64,000 nucleotides of DNA from JAQVCM01 sp040403095 (GTDB lineage Bacteria; Bacteroidota; Bacteroidia; Flavobacteriales_D; Crocinitomicaceae). Below, in pieces: positions 33,647 to 43,222 of this stretch (its first letter is position 1; every line of letters starts with the position of its first letter). The translations under genes were made by a program, and so were the position numbers. The notes beneath the pieces were generated by a model, which had not been told where the DNA came from, did not search any database, and saw only the letters and a list, made by a program, of their open reading frames with translations. Where the stretch lies: assembly GCA_040403095.1 (NCBI GenBank), contig JBBALI010000010.1, positions 39,133-103,132 of the forward strand, read 5' to 3'.

Positions 33647-34762
33647 TTATGCCCCAAAATGATACAATTCTAAAAGTTGATTCACATACTTATTTATCCC
33701 AAATTCATTGGCAAATGCTATTGAAAATTTTCCCATTTTATCTTTTAATTCTTGATTAAAAAGTAGAATTTCTAACTTGTCTGCAATTAATTTTGCATCT
33801 CGCTCCCAAATCATAAATCCATTTTCACCTTCCTTGATTAACCCTCGATTGCCAAAACCATCTGTACAAACAATGGGTAAACCACACGCCATCGCTTCAA
33901 TTAAAACCAAGCCAAATGGCTCATAAATAGCCGTGTGCAAATAAATTGAAGATCTTTGCAAAAATTGTTCTGGAAAATCTTGATTCCCATGAAATAGGAT
34001 GCATTCTTCAATATTCAATTGAACCGCCAGTGCTTTCAATTGCGCTAAATTTGGACCTTCGCCAAGAACATTTAATTTAATCTCAATACCTCTTTGTTTT
34101 AATACACCTATGGATTCTATTGCCAAAGCTTGTCCTTTTTTATCGACCAAACTTCCAATCATAGTGATTTCCAAAGATGTTTTAAGTTCACTTGAAGGTG
34201 TAAATCTTTTTAAATCAATCGCGTTGTATAGCTGCTCTTGTTGAACTCTTTCAGGTAATACCTTCGCTGCATATAAATATGAGTCTTCAGAGATACAAAT
34301 TGCCAGCGTGTTTTCCGAATACGATTTCAACACCAATCTTCGTTCATAGTAAGCAGTCAACAGTTGCTTATTGAACAAAGTTTTCATTGAAAACTTTCGC
34401 AATTGCCTCATATTGTCGTGAAAATGAAAAACACGTTTAACTTTAGGCGCAAACTTGATTTTTGAAAGTACCATTTCTGATTCAAACAAATGACTGTGAA
34501 TGATATCTGGATTGAATTCATCAATGAAAGATTGTAAATTTTCTACAACAACCGTTCCCTTGCCTTTCAATGAGGGTATAAATTTAGCTGGAATGACTTT
34601 CCAGGTGATTGAATTTGACAAAAATGGATAATCATTTTGATCAGAAAAAGTGACTAAAACTACTTCAATACTTGAACGAGTAGCAAGTTCTTGTACAATA
34701 TTTAATGCCAACCTTTCAGCGCCACCTTTTCTCAAGTTCGGAATTACATGGATAACTTTCAT
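33647..34762 (-). CDS. Glycosyltransferase, GT4 family
   Basis: 371 residues. N-terminal MKVIHVIPNLRKGGAERLALNI is the classical opening of GT4 enzymes. Donor half: GSLVDKKGQALAIESI, NVLGEGPN, then AIYEPFGLVLIEAMACGLPIVCTD with E-x7-E (about residues 280-305). Last gene of a tight eight-gene operon (33647-41859) in which most junctions are 0-4 bp or overlap. Sugar specificity unknown. Confidence 0.9.
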   Translation of the reverse strand: MKVIHVIPNLRKGGAERLALNIVQELATRSSIEVVLVTFSDQNDYPFLSNSITWKVIPAKFIPSLKGKGTVVVENLQSFIDEFNPDIIHSHLFESEMVLSKIKFAPKVKRVFHFHDNMRQLRKFSMKTLFNKQLLTAYYERRLVLKSYSENTLAICISEDSYLYAAKVLPERVQQEQLYNAIDLKRFTPSSELKTSLEITMIGSLVDKKGQALAIESIGVLKQRGIEIKLNVLGEGPNLAQLKALAVQLNIEECILFHGNQDFPEQFLQRSSIYLHTAIYEPFGLVLIEAMACGLPIVCTDGFGNRGLIKEGENGFMIWERDAKLIADKLEILLFNQELKDKMGKFSIAFANEFGINKYVNQLLELYHFGA

Positions 34763-34763
34763 G

Positions 34764-35708
34764 TTAAATCAATGCTTTAACTTTTTCAAACGACTGAAAA
34801 AAACACAATCGAATAACTAAATTTAGTTTATATTTTGTTTGCTCATTTTTATACTGAACAAAAATACTTTTCAAAAGTGCTTGAATTGATTTACCGCGTT
34901 TTCCTTGATAAAACCAATATTTAAAAATCGTCAAATAGCTGTTGGAAATAATTTTACTTTGCAATGTTTTATTTGATTTGCTCCCAGGATGATTCTTTGA
35001 AAAACAAAATTGCAAGGTTTGTAGTTGTTCTAATCCTACATTGTTCTTGAAAAGATTGATTGATCTATCTCCGTGCTCTTTTACAGCAATCGTGAACTGA
35101 TCTTTTATAAATTCAATCTCAAACTCTTCATTGATACGTAACCACAATTCCAAATCTTCGCTAATTCTGATGTTTTTGTTGAATTGATGTTTCAATAAAA
35201 TCTCTCTACTGACACAGACTTGCTGACTGTGAATAGTTGCATTTAATAATTCATCATATTTTCCAATTCCATGTATATTTTGCTCAGCCCTTTGGTGAAT
35301 TTCTTTTCCTTCTTCATCTATTAAGAGCCCTGTGTAATACATCTTTAAGGTATTCTTGTCTTCTAAAGCCTCAAATAATCGTTGAAGTCTGGATTCCAAA
35401 AAATAATCGTCACTGTCTAAAAAACAAATGAATTTTCCTCTCGACTGATTGATTCCGTTGTTTCTTGCAGCACTTCTCTCTGCATTATTCTGATAAATGG
35501 ATTGAATTCTTGCATCTTTAGCACAATACGCTTGCATTAAATTGGCAGTTTCGTCGGTAGAACCATCATCCACAACAAGCAACTCCCAATCTGAGAAACT
35601 TTGTTTCAAAACACTTTCAACAGCAATTGATAATAAACTTGCTCTATTATATGTTGGAATTATGATGGAGAAAAAAGGTGAATGCAACTTATTTATTTTA
35701 TCATCCAT
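34764..35708 (-). CDS. Glycosyltransferase, GT2 family
   Basis: 314 residues from the ATG at 35708 (MDDKINKLHSPFFSIIIPTYNRA); the longer frame to 35795 would run far into the preceding gene. GT-A fold: SIIIPTYNRASLLSIAVESVL, WELLVVDDGSTDETANLM and FICFLDSDDYF, the last holding the DxD metal motif. It overlaps the upstream GT2 gene by 16 bp. Acts at the cytoplasmic face on a lipid-linked glycan. Sugar unknown. Confidence 0.9.
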   Translation of the reverse strand: MDDKINKLHSPFFSIIIPTYNRASLLSIAVESVLKQSFSDWELLVVDDGSTDETANLMQAYCAKDARIQSIYQNNAERSAARNNGINQSRGKFICFLDSDDYFLESRLQRLFEALEDKNTLKMYYTGLLIDEEGKEIHQRAEQNIHGIGKYDELLNATIHSQQVCVSREILLKHQFNKNIRISEDLELWLRINEEFEIEFIKDQFTIAVKEHGDRSINLFKNNVGLEQLQTLQFCFSKNHPGSKSNKTLQSKIISNSYLTIFKYWFYQGKRGKSIQALLKSIFVQYKNEQTKYKLNLVIRLCFFQSFEKVKALI

Positions 35709-36691
35709 TTCAATCTTTTTAAAAGTGGAATTGCAAATCCTTGAGTCAAAATCTTTGAATTTCGATAATCTTTGAACTTTTTGCCATTGTAACAATAGTT
35801 AAACCATAAAAACTTGATGCGATTATTAAAATAATTTATTTCTATGTTTTTTGTTTTAGAATTTTCTAAAATCAATTTCTCCAAAAAAGACTGTAATTGA
35901 ATCACATCAACAGTAATCTTCGCATACTCATATTGATTCAAAAGAACAAAATCTTCTATTTCATTGTCAGTAATGAGGTAACCAATTTTTCCAAATCCAC
36001 GTTTTATTAATCTCTGGCTATTGTGAGTTTGAATATCAGCATATAATTTGGAAACTTCATGCTCATGATGTCTAACGCGGTACAAGTAAGACTGAATATT
36101 CGCTAATTTGGTAAAGCTTGCTAAACGAGTAAACAATTCAAAATCTTCTGCATGCTCATATTCCAAGCTAAAACTCAAAGAATTTAACCTAAAAACCTCA
36201 GCTCTAATCATGCAAGTTCCGTGACTTAAATGTATTTGATACAATTGATTGAAACAAATTTCATTATGCGTCGGTTTATACATAACACGACTAATTTCAG
36301 TAGATTCTTCCTTGAAATTAATGAAGCCAGCACCAACAATTCCTACCTCGGGATTTTTTTCCATGAAATCAAATTGAACTTGCAATCTATTCAATTCGCT
36401 GATGTCATCGGCATCCATTCTAGCGATGTACTTACCTGAAACCAATTCTAATCCACGGTTCAAGGTTTTAATCAATTTTAAGTTGACTTCATTCTTAAAA
36501 TATTTAATTCTGGAATCCTTGTAGCTTAAGATGATATCCTCACTCCTATCAGTTGAACCATCATTGATGATAACAAATTCAAAATCTGAAAACGTTTGAT
36601 TTAATATACTATCAATTGCCTCATTCAAATACTTTTCAGCATTGTAAACTGGCATTAATACTGATATAGTTGGATGAAAAGTTTTTGTCAT
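35693..36691 (-). CDS. Glycosyltransferase, GT2 family
   Basis: 332 residues. Motifs in order: SVLMPVYNAEKYLNEAIDSIL, FEFVIINDGSTDRSEDII, YIARMDADDISE (DxD at about residue 95), and a late YRVRHHEHEVSK segment. Typical inverting GT2 enzyme. The first 120 residues align with many rhamnosyl- and galactosyltransferases, so donor cannot be guessed. Close to the SGNH gene upstream (3 bp). Confidence 0.9.
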   Translation of the reverse strand: MTKTFHPTISVLMPVYNAEKYLNEAIDSILNQTFSDFEFVIINDGSTDRSEDIILSYKDSRIKYFKNEVNLKLIKTLNRGLELVSGKYIARMDADDISELNRLQVQFDFMEKNPEVGIVGAGFINFKEESTEISRVMYKPTHNEICFNQLYQIHLSHGTCMIRAEVFRLNSLSFSLEYEHAEDFELFTRLASFTKLANIQSYLYRVRHHEHEVSKLYADIQTHNSQRLIKRGFGKIGYLITDNEIEDFVLLNQYEYAKITVDVIQLQSFLEKLILENSKTKNIEINYFNNRIKFLWFNYCYNGKKFKDYRNSKILTQGFAIPLLKRLKWMIK

Positions 36692-36694
36692 ACT

Positions 36695-37636
36695 TTAGTT
36701 TTTCAAATGATTCAATAAATCTCTGCTAAACTTTTTTGAAAAGATTACAGCACCAAAATCATTTAGGTGTTCCGAATTATAAAATAATTGCTTTTCATAT
36801 GAAATTGAATCTTTAGAATAATCCCAAAAAGGGATTTTTTCCGTTTTTGAAATCGCTTGATAAATATTCAAAATCCTTTCTCTATTTTGCACAAAATCTT
36901 GACCTTTTATATATTCGGGAGTATAAACAAAAATCAATTTTACACCTTGCATTTTCAATTCTTTAATATTTTTCTCAAATTTATTAATTAAATCTCGATC
37001 AATCTTAACTTGATATTTTGACGCATTAGCTATTCTCTGATTTTCAGATTCAACCCACCTTCTTTTATTACCTCTAAAACCCTTATATCGGTATTTTAAG
37101 TTCGCTTTTGTTTCAAAGAATTTATAAAACATTTCATATTTCCCAAAGTATCTTACCGAGGGTATCGTAAAATCATATACATTGAAATTTTCTGTGTCTA
37201 TCAGTGTGCTAAAATATCTAGAATTTTGAAACATATAGGGCAAAAATTGATCGCTGTTATATAGTTTGTCTTTTTTTTCAAAAGTGAAAACATCTAGTGA
37301 AAAAACAATTATTTTTGGCTTTTTATTATTTGAAAAATATTCAGTATGCCTCAAATATTGGATTTCAAAATTTTGACCATCAACACCAAAATTATAGGTC
37401 CTTAATCCAGTTAAATCTTCTAATATTTTAGGATTAAAGTGTACCCATGCCCTTGAAGAACCATAAATTGCCAAATCAGCTTTTATTTCTCCCCTATAAA
37501 TATCTGACCATACTTCAAATTCGCCTTGGCTTAAATTTGTTTTTACTAGTTTTTTAGAAAAAACATAATCGAAAACCAACATAAAAATGATAATTGGAAT
37601 AAAAAACTTTACTAGCTTAAGAACAAAATGCCGCAT
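36695..37636 (-). CDS. SGNH/AlgJ-DltD-like protein partnered with an MBOAT
   Basis: 313 residues from the ATG at 37636, one base after the MBOAT stop. One N-terminal membrane helix (LKLVKFFIPIIIFMLVFDYVF) anchors a periplasmic domain. LAIYGSSRAWVHFNP is an SGNH block I with the Ser nucleophile candidate (GSS), and NSEHLNDFGAVIFS near the C-terminus is an Asp/His block V-like motif. Proteins of this kind (AlgJ, AlgX, DltD, PatB) move the acyl group from an MBOAT to a periplasmic polymer. The longer frame to 37678 is not needed. Identity inferred from motifs and pairing. Confidence 0.65.
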   Translation of the reverse strand: MRHFVLKLVKFFIPIIIFMLVFDYVFSKKLVKTNLSQGEFEVWSDIYRGEIKADLAIYGSSRAWVHFNPKILEDLTGLRTYNFGVDGQNFEIQYLRHTEYFSNNKKPKIIVFSLDVFTFEKKDKLYNSDQFLPYMFQNSRYFSTLIDTENFNVYDFTIPSVRYFGKYEMFYKFFETKANLKYRYKGFRGNKRRWVESENQRIANASKYQVKIDRDLINKFEKNIKELKMQGVKLIFVYTPEYIKGQDFVQNRERILNIYQAISKTEKIPFWDYSKDSISYEKQLFYNSEHLNDFGAVIFSKKFSRDLLNHLKN

Positions 37637-37637
37637 A

Positions 37638-39101
37638 TCAAAATTGAAAATAAATAAATTCCTGGGTTTGTCCACCATAAATAAAAATCAAAAGTAGAAG
37701 AAAGTAGTAAAACCCAATTCTAAAATAGGAACCTCTTTTTGCTCCAATATGTTGAAGGGCATATTTACTTTCTCTTCCACTCCATTCTACTATAACGAAG
37801 AATAATAACAAAATAAACACAGTGTATCCGATTTCATCTAAAATCAAATTATAAAATTCTAATAATGAAGGGTATAATTCTGAGACATTTAAGATCTTTC
37901 CAACTATTTCAATGGCCATTTCAACTGTTGACGAGCGGAAAAAGACCCAAGCAATGACGACCAAGAAAAAAGTAAGAAAAATTTTAGCTAAATCAGAAAA
38001 ACTAGGTAGTAGTTTACCTTTAGCCACAATATTTCTATCAGAAACATCAACATTCAAAATAATAAGGGGAAAAATATATAATGCATTTAATAATCCCCAA
38101 ATAATAAAGGTCCAATTTGCGCCATGCCAAAAACCACTTACTAAAAAAATAATCATGGTGTTTCTGAGCTTTTTATATAATCCACCTTTCCCACCACCAA
38201 GTGGAATGTATAAATAATCTCTAAACCAAGAGGACAATGAAATGTGCCAACGCCTCCAAAATTCTGAAATATTTCTTGAAAAATAAGGGAATGAAAAATT
38301 TTGTAATAATTCAACTCCAAATAACCTTGCTGTTCCCAAAGCAATATCGGAATATCCCGAAAAATCGCCATAAATCTGAAATGCAAAAAGTATGGCCCCA
38401 GCAAATAATGTTATACCTGAATAATCTTGGTAATTATCAAAAATTAAATTGGCATGTTTGGCACATTGATCAGCAATAACAACCTTTTTAAATAATCCCC
38501 ATAATATTTGCCTCAAACCATCAATTGTTTTTGAATAATTGAATGCGCGTTTCACTTTTATTTGAGGAAGTAAATGCGTGGCTCTCTCAATTGGACCGGC
38601 AACTAGAAGCGGAAAAAAACTGACAAATAAACTATAATCAACAATGTTTTTTTCTGCTTTGATTTTATCATTATAAATATCAATCACATAAGATAATCCG
38701 TGAAAAGTATAGAATGAAATCCCTACTGGCAACACAACATTGATTGTCCAAGGATGAATCTCAAAACCGAAACTAGACAACAAATCTTGAAATGAATCAA
38801 CAAAAAAATTGTAATACTTAAATACCCCTAAAAAGCCTAAATTGATGAAAATACTGATCCAAAGCCAAGATTTTTTTGCTTTTTTAGTTGTGGCATTTTC
38901 AATCTTGATACCGGAGAAGTAGTCGAGTGAAATAGAAAAAATCAATAAAAATAAAAATCTCCAATCCCAACAGGCATAAAAAAAATAGCTCGCGAGTAAT
39001 AACAACGCATTTTGAACTACCAACTTTTTCTTATCTAACAACCAATAAATGATATAGATAATAATCAGAAAAACAACAAAATTGATTGAATTGAAAAGCA
39101 T
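37638..39101 (-). CDS. MBOAT family O-acyltransferase
   Basis: 487 residues with about ten or more membrane segments. The MBOAT signature is clear: FSGYSDIALGTARLFG, FWRRWHISLSSWFRDYLYIPLGGG, and VSGFWHGANWTFIIWGLLNALY with the catalytic His. Like AlgI, PatA and DltB, it should carry an acetyl (acyl) group across the inner membrane for O-acetylation of an exported polysaccharide. It precedes the SGNH gene by one base, giving the usual two-part acetylation machine. Confidence 0.95.
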   Translation of the reverse strand: MLFNSINFVVFLIIIYIIYWLLDKKKLVVQNALLLLASYFFYACWDWRFLFLLIFSISLDYFSGIKIENATTKKAKKSWLWISIFINLGFLGVFKYYNFFVDSFQDLLSSFGFEIHPWTINVVLPVGISFYTFHGLSYVIDIYNDKIKAEKNIVDYSLFVSFFPLLVAGPIERATHLLPQIKVKRAFNYSKTIDGLRQILWGLFKKVVIADQCAKHANLIFDNYQDYSGITLFAGAILFAFQIYGDFSGYSDIALGTARLFGVELLQNFSFPYFSRNISEFWRRWHISLSSWFRDYLYIPLGGGKGGLYKKLRNTMIIFLVSGFWHGANWTFIIWGLLNALYIFPLIILNVDVSDRNIVAKGKLLPSFSDLAKIFLTFFLVVIAWVFFRSSTVEMAIEIVGKILNVSELYPSLLEFYNLILDEIGYTVFILLLFFVIVEWSGRESKYALQHIGAKRGSYFRIGFYYFLLLLIFIYGGQTQEFIYFQF

Positions 39102-40016
39102 TTAATTCTTACGTTTATTGATAATGTACCTTGTAATCGGTAAATGACTAAATAGCAAATAAACTTTACTCTTATTTTGAGTATCTTTAGGATATTTCGA
39201 TAGAAAACGACAGACCTCAAAAATCAACTTTCTTGAATCATTTGTATCATTATAATAATTTATCAATTGATGACTTAAATTTCTGTTTATATCACGCTTA
39301 AATTGCCTTGAAATTTTGTTTTTCAAAAACTCATTAGTAAAGATTTTATGCATTGCAACCAACTGCGGTGTGATGAAATTTTTAACTAACCCTTTGGTAT
39401 TTTCAGAATGAATCATTACATCGACAGTTGCAATTGGAATTTGAATAAGTGAAAACTCCGAAACAACCCTTGCAAACAATTCAACATCTTCATTAATTTG
39501 AATAGAAACATTAAATTTAAACTTTTCTAAAATTAAATGGTGAAAACATGTTGTGGGTGTACCTATTTGATTTTTAATTACATACTCAATCAAATTTTCA
39601 CCTTGAGGTGAAGGAAAAATCACTTCTTGTTTTCTGTCTGGAAAATTCCATATCATTCCCGTAAATAACATCGCAACTGGCTCAATTTCCTTTTCAAGTT
39701 TATCAAAGAACAATTGTAAATGATTGCTTCTCCAATGGTCATCGCTATCACAAAAACAAATATATTTTCCTTTGGCTAAATCAATTCCTTTGTTTCTAGA
39801 GGCACTTCGTTCTAAATTGATTTCATTTTTGAAGTATTTAATGCGATCATCCCTGAATTGACGTATGACTTCTTCCGTATTGTCAGTTGAGGCATCATTG
39901 ATAATCAGCAATTCGAAGTCAGTGAATTCCTGATTTAAAATACTATTTATCGTTTCTACAATCAAATGAGCTCGATTAAAGCTGGGAATAACAATTGAAA
40001 AATATGGATTTGTCAT
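39102..40016 (-). CDS. Glycosyltransferase, GT2 family
   Basis: 304 residues. FSIVIPSFNRAHLIVETINSIL, FELLIINDASTDNTEEVI, and KYICFCDSDDHWRSNH carry the GT-A nucleotide and DxD motifs. Very similar in its first 100 residues to the GT2 at 34764, including the ERSASRNKGID segment, which suggests duplication inside the locus. Adjacent to the MBOAT gene with no gap; its start overlaps the next gene upstream by 4 bp. Confidence 0.9.
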   Translation of the reverse strand: MTNPYFSIVIPSFNRAHLIVETINSILNQEFTDFELLIINDASTDNTEEVIRQFRDDRIKYFKNEINLERSASRNKGIDLAKGKYICFCDSDDHWRSNHLQLFFDKLEKEIEPVAMLFTGMIWNFPDRKQEVIFPSPQGENLIEYVIKNQIGTPTTCFHHLILEKFKFNVSIQINEDVELFARVVSEFSLIQIPIATVDVMIHSENTKGLVKNFITPQLVAMHKIFTNEFLKNKISRQFKRDINRNLSHQLINYYNDTNDSRKLIFEVCRFLSKYPKDTQNKSKVYLLFSHLPITRYIINKRKN

Positions 40017-41026
40017 CTATTTTCAATTTTCTTTTTGAGTAATAATACCTTTTTATAAATTTTAAGATAATCGTCACCCAATTGCTCTATTTGTTCTATT
40101 TCCCCTTTCAAAGCTTCAAATTTTAATATAAAATCTAAATTTCCAGCATTAGTTTTGTCGACAAACCAAATTTTAGGGAAAAACTTTCTCAATTCACGTT
40201 TTTTGTAATTGAGTTTATCCTTCCAAAATGGCAATTTGCTATAAATATTCGGAACCGCATCATGCTCAATTACATATTGATATACTTGGGTGAAGAGCCT
40301 ACTCTTTCCAAACCCTTTGTGCAATTTCTTTAAATACTCAATATTCATTCTATTGTCAGGCATGTAATGTTTGAATGTCAATGCTGGATGATAACCCAGT
40401 TTCAACCCCATCATTCGGCCAACTATACAATATTCCGTATCACCTCCTGACATTAAATCATTGCCTTTTCTATCCGATAAAATACTTTCAAAACCAACCT
40501 TATCTAATCTTTCAAAAAAAGATTTTTTAATGGCAATTCCTGCGCCGTACAACTCAGTTACTTCATTCAATTTGTTCGATAATTCTGAAGCAAGTTCTCC
40601 GCAAGCAAAATTTGTTTGATATTTCTCAAACCAAATAGGATGAGTCTTTTCAAATTCAGGTTCCCCTAAACCGCCGATCATCTCAAATTCAGGATTCTTT
40701 TCGAACAATTCATTGAGATTTTTCAAATAATCTAAATCCAACCAATTATCGTCATCACAAAATAAAATAATCTCATGTGTAGCGGCAATTCTTCCTGCTT
40801 TTCTTGCATGACTTAATCCAGGTTTTTCTTCACGAATGATTTGAAATGAAATCTTATCTTGAACTTGCAAAAGACTTTCAGCTGTCTCAAAAGTCGAATC
40901 CTTAGACGCATTGTCAACAACAACAATCTCAAAATTTGAATAGGTTTGACCTAGAAGATGTGCAATCGTTTCAGGCAATCTTTTTTCGCTATTATAACAA
41001 CAAACTATGACTGAAATTGCTATCAT
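40013..41026 (-). CDS. Glycosyltransferase, GT2 family
   Basis: 337 residues. AISVIVCCYNSEKRLPETIAHLL, FEIVVVDNASKDSTFETA and EIILFCDDDNWLDLDYL (DDD as DxD) mark a GT2 catalytic domain; the C-terminal 100 residues are a basic, helical extension without membrane segments. The segment KGNDLMSGGDTEYCI near residue 190 fits the acceptor/catalytic-base region of the family. It overlaps both neighbouring genes by 4 bp. Confidence 0.9.
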   Translation of the reverse strand: MIAISVIVCCYNSEKRLPETIAHLLGQTYSNFEIVVVDNASKDSTFETAESLLQVQDKISFQIIREEKPGLSHARKAGRIAATHEIILFCDDDNWLDLDYLKNLNELFEKNPEFEMIGGLGEPEFEKTHPIWFEKYQTNFACGELASELSNKLNEVTELYGAGIAIKKSFFERLDKVGFESILSDRKGNDLMSGGDTEYCIVGRMMGLKLGYHPALTFKHYMPDNRMNIEYLKKLHKGFGKSRLFTQVYQYVIEHDAVPNIYSKLPFWKDKLNYKKRELRKFFPKIWFVDKTNAGNLDFILKFEALKGEIEQIEQLGDDYLKIYKKVLLLKKKIENR

Positions 41027-41859
41027 GCTAATAATTTAGATTTAATCTTGAACTTGTAAAATTTAGCAGATTGATTCATCTCTTTATACAAATACGCGAC
41101 TTTCTGAAACGAGTCTTTTAGATTTTGATTGATTACTTTTAAATCTGGTTCATCTGAAAAAATCACTTTCAAGCATTCTAATGTTTTGATCATTTTTAAA
41201 TGCCTATTTATTTCTGTTTGTCCGCCATAAGCGCCATTTTCATGTAATCGATAAGTCGAAGTTTTTTCATCTAAGAAAAAATAATCTCCAGTTTTAGCGT
41301 TCGACAAATGAATGATCCAATCCACATACGGACTTTTGAAAAAAGCAGGAGGGAAATTAATTTTGTGCCTTCTAAAAAGAACAGTGCACGTTGGTATATT
41401 ATTTCCTTTTAAAAGCGAGCTAAAAGTCAATCGCTCAATTTTATCTGTCACATATTCAGGATAATGTCGATCGCTCATTTCATTTATCACCAAAGAGTTG
41501 GTGAAACAAGCGGACAACGTTTTATCTTGTTCTAAAATCTCAACTTGTTTTTGAATTTTGTCTGGGTCATTCCAAAAATCATCGCCCTCAAGCAATGCAA
41601 TGTAATCGCCAGTGGCAGCTTCAATGCAATTTTGCCAATTTTTTTGCATGCCTACATTTACATCTGATGGTAAAAAATTCCAATCAAGCTGATTTTTTTG
41701 CAAAAAAGTTTCTATGATTTTTTTTGAATTATCGGTCGAACAATCGTCTGCAATAATTACTTCTAAATTAGCATAATGTTGTTCAAAAATTGAGTCCAAT
41801 GTTTGTTCAATATACTTTTCTTGATTATAACAAATTAAACAAACAGTGACTTTAACCAT
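41023..41859 (-). CDS. Glycosyltransferase, GT2 family
   Basis: 278 residues. TVCLICYNQEKYIEQTLDSIF, LEVIIADDCSTDNSKKII and YIALLEGDDFWNDPDKIQKQ (DD motif with W) are typical of GT2 enzymes in O-antigen loci. First gene of the eight-gene minus-strand operon 33647-41859. Only 31 bp separate its start from that of the divergent DUF1919 gene. Confidence 0.9.
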   Translation of the reverse strand: MVKVTVCLICYNQEKYIEQTLDSIFEQHYANLEVIIADDCSTDNSKKIIETFLQKNQLDWNFLPSDVNVGMQKNWQNCIEAATGDYIALLEGDDFWNDPDKIQKQVEILEQDKTLSACFTNSLVINEMSDRHYPEYVTDKIERLTFSSLLKGNNIPTCTVLFRRHKINFPPAFFKSPYVDWIIHLSNAKTGDYFFLDEKTSTYRLHENGAYGGQTEINRHLKMIKTLECLKVIFSDEPDLKVINQNLKDSFQKVAYLYKEMNQSAKFYKFKIKSKLLA

Positions 41860-41890
41860 ATTTAACTAAATTAGCGTTAAAATTCAAAAT

Positions 41891-42487
41891 ATGAATCTAA
41901 ACTTAACAAAGTTAGGTAAATTTTTAAATAAAAAAAGGCTTAAAAACAATTCATTCTGCATCATTTCAAACGATTGCTGGGGTGGTGAATTATATGCATA
42001 CTTTGATGTTCAATACAATACACCTTTCATTGGATTGTATCTTATGGCACCATGTTACATCAAATTACTCCAAAATTTTGAAAAGTACATGCAACTTGAT
42101 TTAAATTTCATAGAAAAATCTAAGTACGAAGAGGTCAATTCCTATAAAGTAAATAAACATTTTCCTACCGCCAAATTAGGTGACGTAGAAATCCAATTCC
42201 TTCATTATAAATCAAATGAAGAAGCTCAGGATAAATGGACAAGAAGAAAAGAAAGAATGAACTTAGATCGTTTGTTTTTTAAGTTCGATGGACAGAAAGA
42301 TTTGGCTGATTTGACATTGATGAAGGAATTTGATCAGTTGCCATTCAAAAACAAAATTTGTATTTCTCAAACCAAAACTTCAGAAGTTAAATCAAATGTA
42401 TATTGCCCAAATTGGGAACAAGATGGCGCAAAGATGTTCACAAAATCTATACAGTTTTTCAATATAACCAAGTGGTTAAATTCCTGA
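41891..42487 (+). CDS. DUF1919 family protein
   Basis: 198 residues. NNSFCIISNDCWGGELYAYFDVQYNTPFIGLYLMAPCYIKLL is the family's conserved block; HYKSNEEAQDKWTRRKERMN is a second one. DUF1919 proteins occur in capsule and exopolysaccharide loci and have been suggested to be glycan-modifying or glycosyltransferase-like enzymes, but no activity is established. This gene is inverted alone among minus-strand genes: divergent from the GT2 at 41859 (31-bp gap) and overlapping tail to tail by 12 bp with the formyltransferase gene. Confidence 0.8.
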   Translation: MNLNLTKLGKFLNKKRLKNNSFCIISNDCWGGELYAYFDVQYNTPFIGLYLMAPCYIKLLQNFEKYMQLDLNFIEKSKYEEVNSYKVNKHFPTAKLGDVEIQFLHYKSNEEAQDKWTRRKERMNLDRLFFKFDGQKDLADLTLMKEFDQLPFKNKICISQTKTSEVKSNVYCPNWEQDGAKMFTKSIQFFNITKWLNS

Positions 42488-43219
42488 ATTCATTTCTAAA
42501 TCGATGGAAACAAATATTTTTTCTCCAGTTTTCACATCCAAAAACCATGCATTTTTATAATTTCCGTGTGTCAACGCGCGAAGTAAATCAATCGTTTCTC
42601 CTATTGTTTGAGTCTTCGTTAAATCCAACTCACACAATTTATTAAAATCACTTTTCAGATTTAAATTTCCTTTCTGAGACATTGGTTTTGATTGGTATTT
42701 ACCTTCAATTATCGCATCTAAATGAATTTCAAGTAGCGCAACTTCTGCTTCTTGCACGCGATTATATGCAGCTAAAGACGTGTCGCTTGCAAATACTTCC
42801 ACTTCCTTTTGGACAATAATTTTTCCATGATCTAATTCCTCGTCAATTTCATGTATTGTTGCACCTAAAGGTAATTTATTCAAAATTGAAAAAACCTGTG
42901 GAAACCAACCTCTGTTATAAGGATTTAATCCAGGATGTACATTGATACATCTGACTTTTTGAACCAATTCAGAAGGAAAAATTTGTTTTGAATGAATTGA
43001 AAAAACCAAATCAAGGTTTTCAATAACTTGTTCGTAGTCAGTTTTAATATTCAAGGCAATTGGAATCAATCCTTCAATCGACTGAACTTCACTTAAAGGG
43101 CTGCCTTTCGGACTAAATGCAATAGTAATCAAATCTATGGAAAAACCTTTCGCTTTGTAAATTGAAATGAATTTTTCAACCAAAAAAAGATTGTCAGAAA
43201 GTACGAGGATTCTTTTCAT
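42476..43219 (-). CDS. Sugar N-formyltransferase (dTDP-4-amino-4,6-dideoxyhexose type)
   Basis: 247 residues. Formyltransferase fold with catalytic Asn93, His95 and Asp130: CINVHPGLNPYNRGWFP and DEELDHGKI. The WFP after the Asn/His loop is characteristic of the sugar N-formyltransferases (VioF, QdtF, WlaRD) rather than methionyl-tRNA formyltransferase; no tRNA-binding C-terminal domain is present. Uses N10-formyltetrahydrofolate to formylate the amino group made by the adjacent DegT aminotransferase (3-bp gap). Confidence 0.85.
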   Translation of the reverse strand: MKRILVLSDNLFLVEKFISIYKAKGFSIDLITIAFSPKGSPLSEVQSIEGLIPIALNIKTDYEQVIENLDLVFSIHSKQIFPSELVQKVRCINVHPGLNPYNRGWFPQVFSILNKLPLGATIHEIDEELDHGKIIVQKEVEVFASDTSLAAYNRVQEAEVALLEIHLDAIIEGKYQSKPMSQKGNLNLKSDFNKLCELDLTKTQTIGETIDLLRALTHGNYKNAWFLDVKTGEKIFVSIDLEMNSGI

Positions 43220-43222
43220 AGT

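Noticed and set aside
38330..38365. AATATCGGAATAT match in the MBOAT gene, similar to the dispersed palindrome
   Set aside because: It encodes the conserved FSGYSDIALG segment of the MBOAT family and lacks the paired arms, so it is best explained by codon choice.
41860..41890. Strong divergent promoter between GT2 and DUF1919 genes
   Set aside because: Only a weak TAATTTAG is visible on the minus strand in 31 bp; no reliable call could be made.
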